A stretch of 38,510 bases of DNA from Anaerolineae bacterium (GTDB taxonomy: Bacteria; Chloroflexota; Anaerolineae; B4-G1; SLSP01): assembly GCA_025454475.1 (NCBI GenBank), contig JALOOJ010000012.1, positions 1 to 38,510 on the forward strand, in the 5' to 3' direction. Below are positions 1 to 7,422 of the stretch, piece by piece. The position numbers and the translations under genes were made by a program. Numbering within the stretch: the stretch's first letter is position 1; each line of letters starts with the position of its first letter. A model generated the notes under the pieces. The model saw nothing but the letters and a program-made list of their open reading frames with translations. It had not been told where the DNA came from and made no database searches.

Positions 1-302
1 CCCAGCACGCGCTGTGGCTGCAGCTTCAGGCCGACGTCTATGGCCGTCCGGTCAGGAGGACGCGGACTCGCGAAGCTGCAGCGACGGGTGCCGCGATGCT
101 GGCCGGCGTCGGCGTGGGGATCTACCCGTCGGTCGAAGCCGCTGTCGCCAAGGTGGTGCGCTGGCACGACGAGACGGTCATGCCGGAGCCAGCGCGCGTG
201 GCAGTCTACAACGATGTCTACAGCCTGTACAAAGAGCTCTACCCAACCTTGTGCCAGACCTTCCGTGCGCTGAGCGATGCCGTGACGCGAGGAAGCCTGT
301 GA
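1..302 (+). CDS. FGGY-family carbohydrate kinase (xylulokinase-like), C-terminal fragment
   Basis: Reading frame 3 is open from the window edge to a TGA at 300-302 and gives about 99 residues; the rest lies outside the window. The peptide begins QHALWLQLQADVYGRPV, continues through a GAAMLAGVGVGIYPS stretch and ends in a YNDVYSLYKELYPTL helix. This matches the last part of the FGGY kinase C-terminal ATPase domain, where the small-residue GAA(x)LA turn packs near the nucleotide and the terminal Y-x-x-LY-x-x-LYP helix closes the fold. Xylulokinases and related kinases phosphorylate a pentose or polyol with ATP. The substrate cannot be told from this fragment. The stop lies 20 bases before the next gene, so the two are probably cotranscribed. 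Confidence 0.8.
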   Translation, partial: QHALWLQLQADVYGRPVRRTRTREAAATGAAMLAGVGVGIYPSVEAAVAKVVRWHDETVMPEPARVAVYNDVYSLYKELYPTLCQTFRALSDAVTRGSL

Positions 303-322
303 GCACCGGAGAGGATGGACCC

Positions 323-1828
323 ATGGACCGATCGGCGAGCGCAGGAGCCCCCAGCGTTGTGGATATGACGATTGAGGGGCCGGAGGGTGGAGGCGCACGG
401 CGCAAGCGCGCGGTGCCGGCATTCAGGCCGCCACGGTTCTGGCGCCCGGAGCCCGTGGTCTTCGTCTCCAGCGCCTGCATCATGGTCCTTGAACTCGTCG
501 CAGGTCGGATCATCGCTCCGCAGGTGGGCGTGTCGCTATACACGTGGACCAGTGTCATCGGCGTCGTTTTGGCGGGTATGAGCCTGGGCAACTACATTGG
601 GGGAAAGCTGGCTGACCGGTATGCCTCGCTTCGCCTGCTTGGGGTGGCATTCCTGCTGGGAGGCATCACATCGCTTGGCATCCTGGCGGTTGACAGCCTG
701 GCAATTGCCTCGCAAGTCGAGTGGTCCATCATCGCCGAGATCCTGATCCTGATCGCGGCACTCTTCCTGCCACCCGCGTTGGTGCTGGGCACGATCTCGC
801 CTATCGTGATGAAGCTCGCTGTGGAGGACCTGGCGCGCGCCGGAAGCACCCTTGGGCGCATCTCCGCGGCCGGGACGGCCGGAAGTATCGTGGGCACTTT
901 TGTGACTGGCTTCTGGCTGATCGCCTGGTTTGGCACACATACGGTCGTCCTGGGTGTGGCTGTGGTCCTGCTCGCGATCGGGCTGCTGTTCCTGGCCTCG
1001 GGGCGCATCGTGCGCGATATGGCGCTGACGGCACTTGTGGTTCTGGCGCCGGTAGGGATCGTGAGGGCCGGGTGGACGCGCAGCGCCTGCCTGCGAGAGA
1101 CGAACTACTTCTGCATCAATGTGCGCGACGACGAACGTAACGGTAAGCCGGTGCGTGTCCTTGTCCTGGACCGCCTGGTGCACAGTTACAGCTCGCTGGA
1201 TGACCCAACCAACCTGGTCTACTACTATGAGCAGACCTATGCTGAGCTGACGGCCTACCAGGCAGAGCGGCATGAGCCGCTGCGGGTGTTCTTCATTGGC
1301 GCGTATAGCCATCTCGGCCTGACGCGTGACACGCGAATCGCGAGCTATAACGAGGATGCGCGTACCTTTCTTACACGCGCGCCTGACAGGCGTTACGACG
1401 TGATCTACGGTGACGCTTTTAACGACTTCTCGGTACCCTACCACTTGACGACGAAGGAGTTCAACGACCGGGTGAAAGCCTGGTTGACGGACGATGGTCT
1501 ATATGTCGTCAATATCATCGATGGTGCAGTGGGTAGGTTCCTGCGCGCCTATGTCCGCACCTTGGGCCGAACCTTTGAGCATGTCTACGTCATCCCGCGG
1601 CTCGCGGATTGGCGCGGTGTTTCCAGGGATACCTTCGTCATCGTTGCGAGTCGCGTGCCGCTCAACGAGGACGCGTTCGCTCCCGATTCGCGGTTCGTCG
1701 AGGGCGTCCTGAGCGCTGCGGCGCTCGAGGCGCTGCTGGATGAGGGCGAGCCGGCTGTGCTCACGGACCGACATGCACCTGTCGAACAGATGCTGGCACC
1801 GGTGTTTCTTGGGAGGACGACTCAGTAG
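323..1828 (+). CDS. Membrane-bound spermidine synthase-like protein lacking the SAM-binding loop
   Basis: The protein has 501 residues from ATG 323, which has GGAGAGG at 308-314, eight bases upstream; an in-frame GTG at 299 overlapping the previous stop is the alternative. Residues about 45-245 form a run of hydrophobic helices with small-residue motifs (VLELVAGRIIAP, GMSLGNYIGGKLADR), as in MFS-like membrane-fused spermidine synthases. The C-terminal half resembles the aminopropyltransferase/methyltransferase fold: a YYYEQTYAE strand, then RYDVIYGDAFNDFSVPYHLTTKEF, which carries the usual catalytic Asp and LTT motif. The oddity is at residues 323-333. The text jumps from LRVFFIG straight to AYSHLGL, so the glycine-rich loop and the acidic EIDP motif that hold (decarboxylated) SAM in the family are absent. 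Catalysis is therefore doubtful unless this is an assembly or indel artefact. Confidence 0.75.
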   Translation: MDRSASAGAPSVVDMTIEGPEGGGARRKRAVPAFRPPRFWRPEPVVFVSSACIMVLELVAGRIIAPQVGVSLYTWTSVIGVVLAGMSLGNYIGGKLADRYASLRLLGVAFLLGGITSLGILAVDSLAIASQVEWSIIAEILILIAALFLPPALVLGTISPIVMKLAVEDLARAGSTLGRISAAGTAGSIVGTFVTGFWLIAWFGTHTVVLGVAVVLLAIGLLFLASGRIVRDMALTALVVLAPVGIVRAGWTRSACLRETNYFCINVRDDERNGKPVRVLVLDRLVHSYSSLDDPTNLVYYYEQTYAELTAYQAERHEPLRVFFIGAYSHLGLTRDTRIASYNEDARTFLTRAPDRRYDVIYGDAFNDFSVPYHLTTKEFNDRVKAWLTDDGLYVVNIIDGAVGRFLRAYVRTLGRTFEHVYVIPRLADWRGVSRDTFVIVASRVPLNEDAFAPDSRFVEGVLSAAALEALLDEGEPAVLTDRHAPVEQMLAPVFLGRTTQ

Positions 1829-1838
1829 ACGGAGGCAC

Positions 1839-1873
1839 ACAAGCCCCGCAGCGATTCGGGCTGCGGGGCTTGT
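1839..1873. terminator. Hairpin between convergent genes
   Basis: A perfect 14-bp stem (1839-1852 with 1860-1873) and a 7-base loop sit 10 bases after the spermidine-synthase-like stop and 29 bases before the end of the convergent pfk gene. There is no T-run after it. It could end transcription from both sides, or it may mainly protect 3' ends. Confidence 0.75.
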
Positions 1874-1902
1874 AGCTGAGACCGTTGGTGGCGCCTGGGT
1901 GC

Positions 1903-3192
1903 CTAGAAGGGTCGCTCGGCTGCTCCCATCAGGTAGCCATAGCGAGCCATAATCTGTTCCGGCGTCATGGTAGTCTGCGCTGCCATCCGTGAGATCAGGA
2001 GGTCATCGTCGGCGTTCTCCTGCTTGAGCCGCACCATCAGCTTGTACGCCGAATGGTACTGAGCGGAGTCAACATCAACGATGCGCACCTCGGTCCGGCC
2101 CGTGCTGGGATCCATGGAGTCCTCGAAGGGGATCGGGATCACGCGACCGTTCTGGATTGTGATGGTCGCGTGGCTGCCGCCGCCGATCAGGAACTCCGCC
2201 GCTGCCTGCCCGATGCTGCGGGTATAGTCGATGTCGTAAGGGCTGGGATCGCAACTCCGTAGTTCGTAGCCGATGTCCTTGCTCACGAGCGTGGTCTCGA
2301 TGCCCATCTTCTTCAGATCGGCCCGGACCAGTTTGCGCAGCGTGTCGCCTATGTTGATCTCCGCGAGTCGGACGTGCCCGTGCTCGTCGCGCTCAGCGTT
2401 CTTGAGCACGTCGAAGTCCTCAGGATCCATAAGCTCGACGAGGCCTTCCGCTACGACGGCGACGCCGTGGCGGCGTCCCTCGGCCATACGGCGCAGGATC
2501 GAGGTGGCCAGGACGTCGACCACCTCCTGCATACGAACCTTGCGTCCGCGCCACTCCTCAGGGATCAGCGTCAGTGTGGCGCCGGAGCTACGACCAATGG
2601 CCAGCGCCAGGTGGCCCGCCTTGCGGCCCATCGCGACGACGATGTACCAGCGCTGCGTCGTCAACGCATCCTCCATCAGGTTCAGCACAAGCCGTGCGCC
2701 AACATCGCGGGCCGTTTCGAAGCCGAACGTCGGGATCTCGTAGGGCAGGGGAAGGTCGTTGTCGATCGTCTTGGGCGCATGGGCCGTGCGGATATGCACG
2801 CCCAGGTTCTCATCGGCATAGCGCGCCACGCGATAGGCTGAGTAGGCGGTATCGTCGCCGCCAATGGCCAGGAGGCAGCTTATCCCGTTGTCGATCAGGG
2901 CTTGGCCGCATTTCCGCAGCAACGCCTCGTCCTTGGTCGGGTTGGCGCGCGAGGTGTACAGGATCGATCCGCCGCGGCTGAAGATCCGCGTGACGTCGTC
3001 GAAGGATAGGCTGTCGCCCACAACCTTGCCCTGCATCAGGTGTTTGAAACCCTCGCGGATCCCGATGACCTCCATACCGTTGTTGAGCGCCTCGATGGTA
3101 GCAGCATGGATGACGCCATTGATACCCGGTGCCGGTCCTCCGCCCACCAGAATGCCAAGCTTCCCTTTTCTGGATTCGTAGATGATGCTCAT
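1903..3192 (-). CDS. pfp: Pyrophosphate-dependent 6-phosphofructokinase
   Basis: The enzyme has 429 residues and transfers phosphate to fructose 6-phosphate, giving fructose 1,6-bisphosphate, in the cytoplasm. Residues 16-25 (VGGGPAPGIN) form the phosphate-donor loop. GGDDT at 111-115 and PKTIDND at 140-146 are the decisive motifs: ATP enzymes carry GGDGS and PGTIDND, while Asp at the first site and Lys at the second mark PPi-dependent enzymes. MGRKAGHLAL and the later VVAEGL motif are also typical. The start is ATG 3192, with GGAGAAAGG just upstream; the open frame extends further 5' but that part has no family similarity. A promoter lies about 125 bases upstream (3319-3346). The PPi-type enzyme is reversible and fits with the PPDK gene in this same window. 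Confidence 0.93.
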   Translation of the reverse strand: MSIIYESRKGKLGILVGGGPAPGINGVIHAATIEALNNGMEVIGIREGFKHLMQGKVVGDSLSFDDVTRIFSRGGSILYTSRANPTKDEALLRKCGQALIDNGISCLLAIGGDDTAYSAYRVARYADENLGVHIRTAHAPKTIDNDLPLPYEIPTFGFETARDVGARLVLNLMEDALTTQRWYIVVAMGRKAGHLALAIGRSSGATLTLIPEEWRGRKVRMQEVVDVLATSILRRMAEGRRHGVAVVAEGLVELMDPEDFDVLKNAERDEHGHVRLAEINIGDTLRKLVRADLKKMGIETTLVSKDIGYELRSCDPSPYDIDYTRSIGQAAAEFLIGGGSHATITIQNGRVIPIPFEDSMDPSTGRTEVRIVDVDSAQYHSAYKLMVRLKQENADDDLLISRMAAQTTMTPEQIMARYGYLMGAAERPF

Positions 3193-3318
3193 TGTGCCTT
3201 TCTCCGCTGATGATCTGATGGTGTTCACCGGACTGCGCGCACGCTGACGGCGGACGCACCAGGTCCGAGTGACCCGTTTGAGTGTGCGCCAACAGCAGCG
3301 GTGCCCAAGCCAGCGCGC

Positions 3319-3346
3319 AGTATAGCGCATCTGGCGGCTGGGGCAA
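3319..3346 (-). promoter_or_regulatory. Sigma70-type promoter for the pfk gene
   Basis: On the minus strand TTGCCC (3346-3341), a 16-base spacer and TATACT (3324-3319) lie upstream of the pfk start. Transcription would begin near 3312, giving a leader of about 120 bases. Confidence 0.6.
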
Positions 3347-3435
3347 TCCAGGTCCGCGAGCGCCACGTCGCAAGGGATATCGGTCATTGGTCAGCGGCCG
3401 ACGACGTAGTAGCCTGGCCAAGCTGATGTCTGCGT

Positions 3436-3524
3436 TCGTAGTAACGACTTCAGTCGTTCTGGCGCCTGGGCAGGCGCGCCCAGCAGACTGGGCGGCGGCA
3501 GAACCGCTGAAGCGGTTACTACGA
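3436..3524. repeat. REP-like palindromic doublet with GTAG heads (BIME-type)
   Basis: Two related 25-base units face each other in the 381-base gap between the pfk gene and the KduD-like gene. Unit 1 (3436-3460) carries GTAG at 3438-3441 followed by a 7-bp palindrome at 3443-3458. Unit 2 (3500-3524, inverted) carries CTAC at 3519-3522 next to a palindrome of the same design. The units differ at four bases, two compensatory pairs that keep both stems paired. The spacer holds a further small GC-rich inverted repeat. GTAG next to an imperfect or perfect hairpin is the hallmark of REP elements mobilised by RAYT (TnpA-REP) proteins; no such gene is in this window. The rest of the gap holds only the pfk promoter and leader. 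Confidence 0.75.
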
Positions 3525-3573
3525 GCCAACCTACCTTAGGCCTAGGAGGGAGTACCGCGGTCGCTGCCAGGCA

Positions 3574-4344
3574 CTAGCGGGCGAGCCAGCCTCCGTCCAC
3601 GACGAGGATCGTCCCGTTCACATAGCTCGCGGCATCGGAAGCAAGGAAGACGACCGCGCCCTTGAGGTCGTCGGGCGTGCCCCAACGACCAGCCGGAATA
3701 CGGCCTTCGATCGCCGGATTGCGTTCAGGATCATCCCTGAGAGGCCGCGTCAGGTCGGTTGCGATGTAGCCGGGCGTGATCGCGTTCACGTTCACGCCAC
3801 GAGAGGCCCACTCGTTCGCCAAGGCCTTTGTCAACTGGGCGATACCGCCCTTACTGGCGGCGTAGGCTGGGATGAGGATACCGCCCTGGAACGACATGAG
3901 CGAGGCGGTGAAGATGATCTTACCATAGCCTCGCGCCAGCATATCATTCCCAAACTCGCGGGCCAAGATGAACTGAGCGTTGAGGTCGACCTCAACCACC
4001 TCGTCCCAGGCCTCATCGGGGAACTGCTCTGCAGGGAACCGCCGGTTCGTGCCAGCGTTGTTGACCAGGATGTCGATGGGCGATGACTCCTGTTTGATGC
4101 TGGCGATCACGTCATAGAGCCTCTGCCTATCGCCAAGATCACAGGAGTAGGCCCGGAAACGCCGCCCGGCTGCGAGAACGTCGTTCTCGACATCACTGCC
4201 GGTGGCTTCCAGGTGAGTACTGACGCCGACGATGTCCGCACCCGCCTCGGCCAGGGCCTGGGCAAATGCACGCCCGATGCCGCGACGACACCCGGTCACC
4301 AATGCTGTCCTGCCGTCGAGAATGAAGCGATCCAGTATGGTCAT
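3574..4344 (-). CDS. SDR-family oxidoreductase, KduD-like (2-dehydro-3-deoxy-D-gluconate 5-dehydrogenase or gluconate 5-dehydrogenase)
   Basis: The protein has 256 residues, standard for a classical short-chain dehydrogenase. TGCRRGIG at 17-24 is the NAD(P)-binding loop. NNAG, a Ser in the TASLMSFQGG segment and YAASK provide the structural Asn and the catalytic Ser-Tyr-Lys. The segments SFQGG, NEWA, INVNAI-type PGY and the C-terminal RIPAGRWG...DYVNG-like...VDGGWLAR closely follow KduD, which interconverts 2-dehydro-3-deoxy-gluconate and its 2,5-diketo form in uronate breakdown. A sugar-acid dehydrogenase role is a good inference; the exact substrate is not. The start is ATG 4344, with AAGGA upstream. 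It follows the VOC gene by 59 bases on the same strand, so the two probably form an operon. Confidence 0.85.
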   Translation of the reverse strand: MTILDRFILDGRTALVTGCRRGIGRAFAQALAEAGADIVGVSTHLEATGSDVENDVLAAGRRFRAYSCDLGDRQRLYDVIASIKQESSPIDILVNNAGTNRRFPAEQFPDEAWDEVVEVDLNAQFILAREFGNDMLARGYGKIIFTASLMSFQGGILIPAYAASKGGIAQLTKALANEWASRGVNVNAITPGYIATDLTRPLRDDPERNPAIEGRIPAGRWGTPDDLKGAVVFLASDAASYVNGTILVVDGGWLAR

Positions 4345-4403
4345 GGGCACAGGTCCTTGGGGGCGCTTGCTGACAGCGCCACAGTTTCCTTGGGACGTGG
4401 TGG

Positions 4404-4790
4404 CTACCCGCCGAGCGGGATTCCCCGCTGCGCGAGCTGGAGTGATACTCCCCACGGGTCTCGAAGCATGACGAGACGCGTCCCGTCGCCGAGTTTCTCG
4501 TCGGAGACCTCGCTCGCGCCTGCAGCCAGCAGGCGCGCCTTGGTCGCCGTCATGTCCTCAACGGCGAAGGCGGCGTGGAGCACGAGGGGGTCCTGGGCGG
4601 CATAATCAGGTATTGGGGCCTTGGCGTTCGCGTAAAGCTCGAATATCACGCGGCCTGTCGCGTCACACAGGAAGCGCATATAGGGAGGCCCCTCCACGGA
4701 TCGGATCACGCGCATGCCGCAGTGATCGACATACCACTGCGCCATAGCCTTGGGATCGGGGACGTTCAGAGCGACGTGTTCAAAGTGCAT
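4404..4790 (-). CDS. VOC-family protein (glyoxalase/bleomycin resistance/dioxygenase fold)
   Basis: The protein has 128 residues with the two beta-alpha-beta-beta-beta modules of the vicinal-oxygen-chelate fold. FEHVALNVPD with His5 opens the first module, and FELYAN supplies a likely metal-binding Glu. LHAAFAVED with a second His opens the second, and RDPWGVSLQLAQR closes it. VOC enzymes bind a divalent metal and act on varied substrates, so no reaction is assigned. The start is ATG 4790, preceded by a strong GAGGAGGT site. It has its own promoter (4846-4874) and leads into the KduD-like gene, suggesting a role in sugar-acid metabolism or detoxification of a related carbonyl compound (inference). 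Confidence 0.85.
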   Translation of the reverse strand: MHFEHVALNVPDPKAMAQWYVDHCGMRVIRSVEGPPYMRFLCDATGRVIFELYANAKAPIPDYAAQDPLVLHAAFAVEDMTATKARLLAAGASEVSDEKLGDGTRLVMLRDPWGVSLQLAQRGIPLGG

Positions 4791-4845
4791 GGGAATACCT
4801 CCTCAGTTCACCATAGGCGTCATGGGCTTACGTGAGCCCACGGGG

Positions 4846-4874
4846 ATTGTACAGGCGGCTGGGCGCTTGGGCAA
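4846..4874 (-). promoter_or_regulatory. Sigma70-type promoter for the VOC-kduD operon
   Basis: On the minus strand TTGCCC (4874-4869), a 17-base spacer and TACAAT (4851-4846) lie 56 bases upstream of the VOC start. Spacing and -10 match are good. Confidence 0.6.
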
Positions 4875-5007
4875 TGCAGGCATGCTCGTTCAGGCGACGT
4901 GGGTCAACCTGAGTGGGTGTCATACACCATGCGTCAGGTTGCCGTCAAGCGAGGGGCACGGGAGGTGGTACTCTAGGGGTAGCTGCGCAGGTATTCGTGA
5001 TGACGGA

Positions 5008-5056
5008 TTCTCCTCCTCCTGGGAAGCCGGGGGCCACTCCAAGCCTCCGGCTTTCC
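5008..5056. repeat. Hairpin repeat, copy A
   Basis: A 10-bp stem (5021-5030 with 5047-5056, one G-U pair) encloses a 16-base loop and is preceded by TCCTCCTCCT. Copy B at 5228-5277 shares the pyrimidine run, the AGCCGGGGGC arm and the AGCCTCCGGCT arm, so the two are related by descent rather than chance. Confidence 0.65.
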
Positions 5057-5227
5057 GATGGCGCCAAGCTCGATCTGGCGCGCCCATCCCGCGTGTGCGC
5101 GGCGTGCCCACGCGCTGCGAAACCAGACCGCTGTAAGCCACACGTGAGAAAATCGTCAGGTCTACGTCAGGCTTGACCATCTTGATTGTGCTATGATGAT
5201 CATACATACAGGGACGCAGTAGACGTG

Positions 5228-5277
5228 AGTTTTCCTCCTTAGGAGAGCCGGGGGCGATGGGGCAGCCTCCGGCTCTT
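5228..5277. repeat. Hairpin repeat, copy B; likely 3' end of the U32 transcript
   Basis: An 8-bp stem (5244-5251 with 5269-5276) encloses a 17-base loop, eight bases beyond the stop of the minus-strand U32 gene. It probably ends or protects that mRNA. No T-run follows on the minus strand. It resembles copy A 220 bases away. Confidence 0.65.
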
Positions 5278-5284
5278 CACGTCC

Positions 5285-7171
5285 TCAGTAGTCGATGTCC
5301 ATACCGCATTGGTCTGGGTAGTCCGAGCAGCGGAACCGCAGCCTGTAGCGGTGCCCCGTGTCGTCCACGAGAAAGAGCGGTTCCGCAAACCGGGGCTGCG
5401 AGCCTTGATGTGGACACCATCCCAACTCATCCTTGATGCAGTACCGAGTCGACATCACCTGGCGGCCCGTGAGGTCGATGCCGCTTTCTGCGGCAGGCTC
5501 GATGGTCGCCACGCCATGGCGACGGTAGAAGGCAGCCGCCTTCGCGTTGAGCACGTTGCCTCGGTAACTCAGCGATGCCTCGGGGTAGGGGACGTCGTTG
5601 CGCGCAGTGGCGCTGCGTCGGATCGGGCGGTTCTGGGCGCGTGCGGCGGTTAGCCTGTCCAGTGTCTGACGCCTGAGCTCATTGAGCTGGGAGACCGGCA
5701 CAAAGTATGGCCGCGACCAGTCCAGGGTCACAAGCTCGCAGCGGAACGGGGTGCCACCGGTCTTCGCCAGTTGTCGGCGCGCCGTCTCTTCAGCCTGCGC
5801 CGCCTTCTGCGCAGGGCTCTTCCCTTGCTCCAAGTCGGCTGCCGCGCTGATGCCGTCTTCGTCTTGTGCCTGAAGCCTGAGTCCGGTCTCCGTTTCCGAC
5901 AGAGTCAACGTGATGCCTACCGTGCGCTCGGGCGGATGCGCCTCCACCTCGGCCTGGAAGGCGTGGTCGTGGTTGCGGAAACACTCCGTGCCGATGCGAA
6001 TGCCATCCATCGAGTTGGGTGTGATCTCCAGCCCCCGCGCCGTGGGCCGAACGCCGTTGATGACCGTGCCGGATAGCTCCCGAGCAGAGTCAAAAAACGA
6101 CAGCCCGTCGCCACTGTGGAGCTCAACGTCGGTCCTCAGAATGAAGGTCCGATCGGTGACAGCGACGACGGCGCCGATGGCCTCACCGATCATCTTCGGA
6201 GTGTTGATGGCGCCTGGGGACAACGCGCGGCCATGCAGAAAGTAGGGCGTAAAGCCACGGTTGAACACCTTCTGCAGGCTGGGCGTGAAGGCCGACTCGC
6301 TCCTGCCCGATGAGCTGCCGCGAAGGTGCCTCGGTACCAGCGCATCGTCAAGCGCCTGGCGGTAGGCGCTGACCACCGTCGTCACATACGCCGCATCCTT
6401 GAGCCGGCCCTCAATCTTGAACGAGGTCACACCCGCGTCGAGCAGCGCACCCAGGTCCGCGATGCGGTTCATATCGCGTAGTGATAGAAGATAGCGCCCC
6501 TTGAGATGGGTCACGCCACGGCTATCCATCAGGCTATACCGGCGACGGCATGGCTGCGCGCATTCGCCACGATTTCCGCTGCGCCCTCCCACCGCATAGC
6601 TCATCGTGCACTGTCCGCTGTAGCTGACACACAGCGCTCCGTGAACGAACGACTCGAGTTCTATGGCGGTGGTCGCATCGCGAATGCTGCGGATCTCATC
6701 GAGATTGAGCTCGCGTGCCAGGATCACGCGATGAAACCCAATGTCCTCAAGGAACTTCACTCGCTCCGGTGTGAAGTTGTGCATCTGGGTACTAGCAATC
6801 AGAGGGATCGAGGGCAGGTCGCATTCGAGCAGGCCCACGTCCTGGATGATCACGCCGTCGGCGCCCATCGCATCGAGCTCCGCGATCAGGTCGACTGCAT
6901 GCGGCAGCTCATGGTCGTGGAGCAGGGTGTTGACCGTCACATACACACGCGCCCAGTAGGTATGGGCGTGGTGCAGCAGCGCCGCGATATCCTCGAGGGT
7001 GTTCCCTGCCTTTGAGCGGGCGCCGAAGCGCGGCGCGCCGATGTAGATCGCGTCAGCTCCGGCGTTGATAGCGGCGATTCCGCATGCAAGGTCACGGGCC
7101 GGAGCCAGGAGTTCGGTGGTGCGATCCCCCGCTCGATGAGCCGCCGCAGCCGGAGAAGTCGGTGCGTGCAT
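5285..7171 (-). CDS. U32-family protein with C-terminal DUF3656-like region, RlhA/YdcP-type
   Basis: The protein has 628 residues from ATG 7171, placed seven bases after GAGG (7182-7179); an ATG two codons upstream is too close to that site. The N-terminal half is the U32 barrel: TELLAPARD at the start, then the family signature ESFVHGALCVSYSGQC (E-x-F-x2-G-A-x-C-x4-G-x-C), then a NRGECAQPCRRRY segment with two more Cys. In studied members such Cys bind an iron-sulfur cluster. The C-terminal half and the final Cys clusters (RYCIKDELGWCPHQ and RCSDYPDQCGM) match the long U32 proteins such as E. coli RlhA, which hydroxylates C2501 of 23S rRNA. That makes rRNA or tRNA modification more likely than proteolysis, despite the family name. 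It lies downstream of an EF-G gene on the same strand, a translation-related context. Confidence 0.82.
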   Translation of the reverse strand: MHAPTSPAAAAHRAGDRTTELLAPARDLACGIAAINAGADAIYIGAPRFGARSKAGNTLEDIAALLHHAHTYWARVYVTVNTLLHDHELPHAVDLIAELDAMGADGVIIQDVGLLECDLPSIPLIASTQMHNFTPERVKFLEDIGFHRVILARELNLDEIRSIRDATTAIELESFVHGALCVSYSGQCTMSYAVGGRSGNRGECAQPCRRRYSLMDSRGVTHLKGRYLLSLRDMNRIADLGALLDAGVTSFKIEGRLKDAAYVTTVVSAYRQALDDALVPRHLRGSSSGRSESAFTPSLQKVFNRGFTPYFLHGRALSPGAINTPKMIGEAIGAVVAVTDRTFILRTDVELHSGDGLSFFDSARELSGTVINGVRPTARGLEITPNSMDGIRIGTECFRNHDHAFQAEVEAHPPERTVGITLTLSETETGLRLQAQDEDGISAAADLEQGKSPAQKAAQAEETARRQLAKTGGTPFRCELVTLDWSRPYFVPVSQLNELRRQTLDRLTAARAQNRPIRRSATARNDVPYPEASLSYRGNVLNAKAAAFYRRHGVATIEPAAESGIDLTGRQVMSTRYCIKDELGWCPHQGSQPRFAEPLFLVDDTGHRYRLRFRCSDYPDQCGMDIDY

Positions 7172-7217
7172 CGTCATACCTCAGTGACCAGTCGGAGAAG
7201 CGAGCGCGCTCACGTCT

Positions 7218-7314
7218 GCCATAGGGCGAAGTTGACCTACGCCCATCCGGTAGGAGTGCCATCTGCGCAGGGCGATGGAGCTTGGCCACCGGTCGAACTC
7301 CAAGTTCGACCTAC
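7218..7314 (-). repeat. REP-like GTAG palindromes between fusA and the U32 gene
   Basis: On the minus strand GTAG (7314-7311) heads a perfect 8-bp hairpin with a 3-base loop (7310-7292). About 74 bases further on, a second GTAG (7240-7237) heads a degraded copy whose first arm is similar but whose stem is lost. Design matches the doublet at 3436-3524, although the palindrome sequence differs. The remainder of this 251-base gap shows no promoter or gene I can support. Confidence 0.65.
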
Positions 7315-7422
7315 GCAGAGGGTGCCTACCGTCGCGCCACCCACGATGAGGAACCCTGACGGACACCTGTATGGGCCTCCGTGCCTCACCGTGGGACACT
7401 ACTACCGAGGAGCCGAAGTCGC

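Larger units (their letters stand above)
4875..5284. other. Gene-poor intergenic region
   Basis: No convincing gene lies between the VOC promoter and the U32 stop. The main content is two copies of one hairpin repeat, listed separately. A 58-codon frame on the plus strand (5000-5176) has four Cys codons but no ribosome site, and its beginning lies inside a hairpin copy, so I do not call it. A TATGAT box near 5191 lacks a matching -35. Confidence 0.6.

Noticed and set aside
14-322. Long N-terminal extension of the spermidine-synthase-like frame
   Set aside because: This part is an out-of-frame reading of the FGGY kinase end, is rich in Arg/Cys/Ser, and the ribosome site points to ATG 323.
3193-3387. 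N-terminal extension of the pfk frame
   Set aside because: It crosses the promoter and leader and has no similarity to PFK; ATG 3192 has a ribosome site and the family N-terminus.
5000-5176. A 58-codon plus-strand frame with four Cys
   Set aside because: No ribosome site, its start overlaps a hairpin repeat, and the composition is not clearly protein-like.
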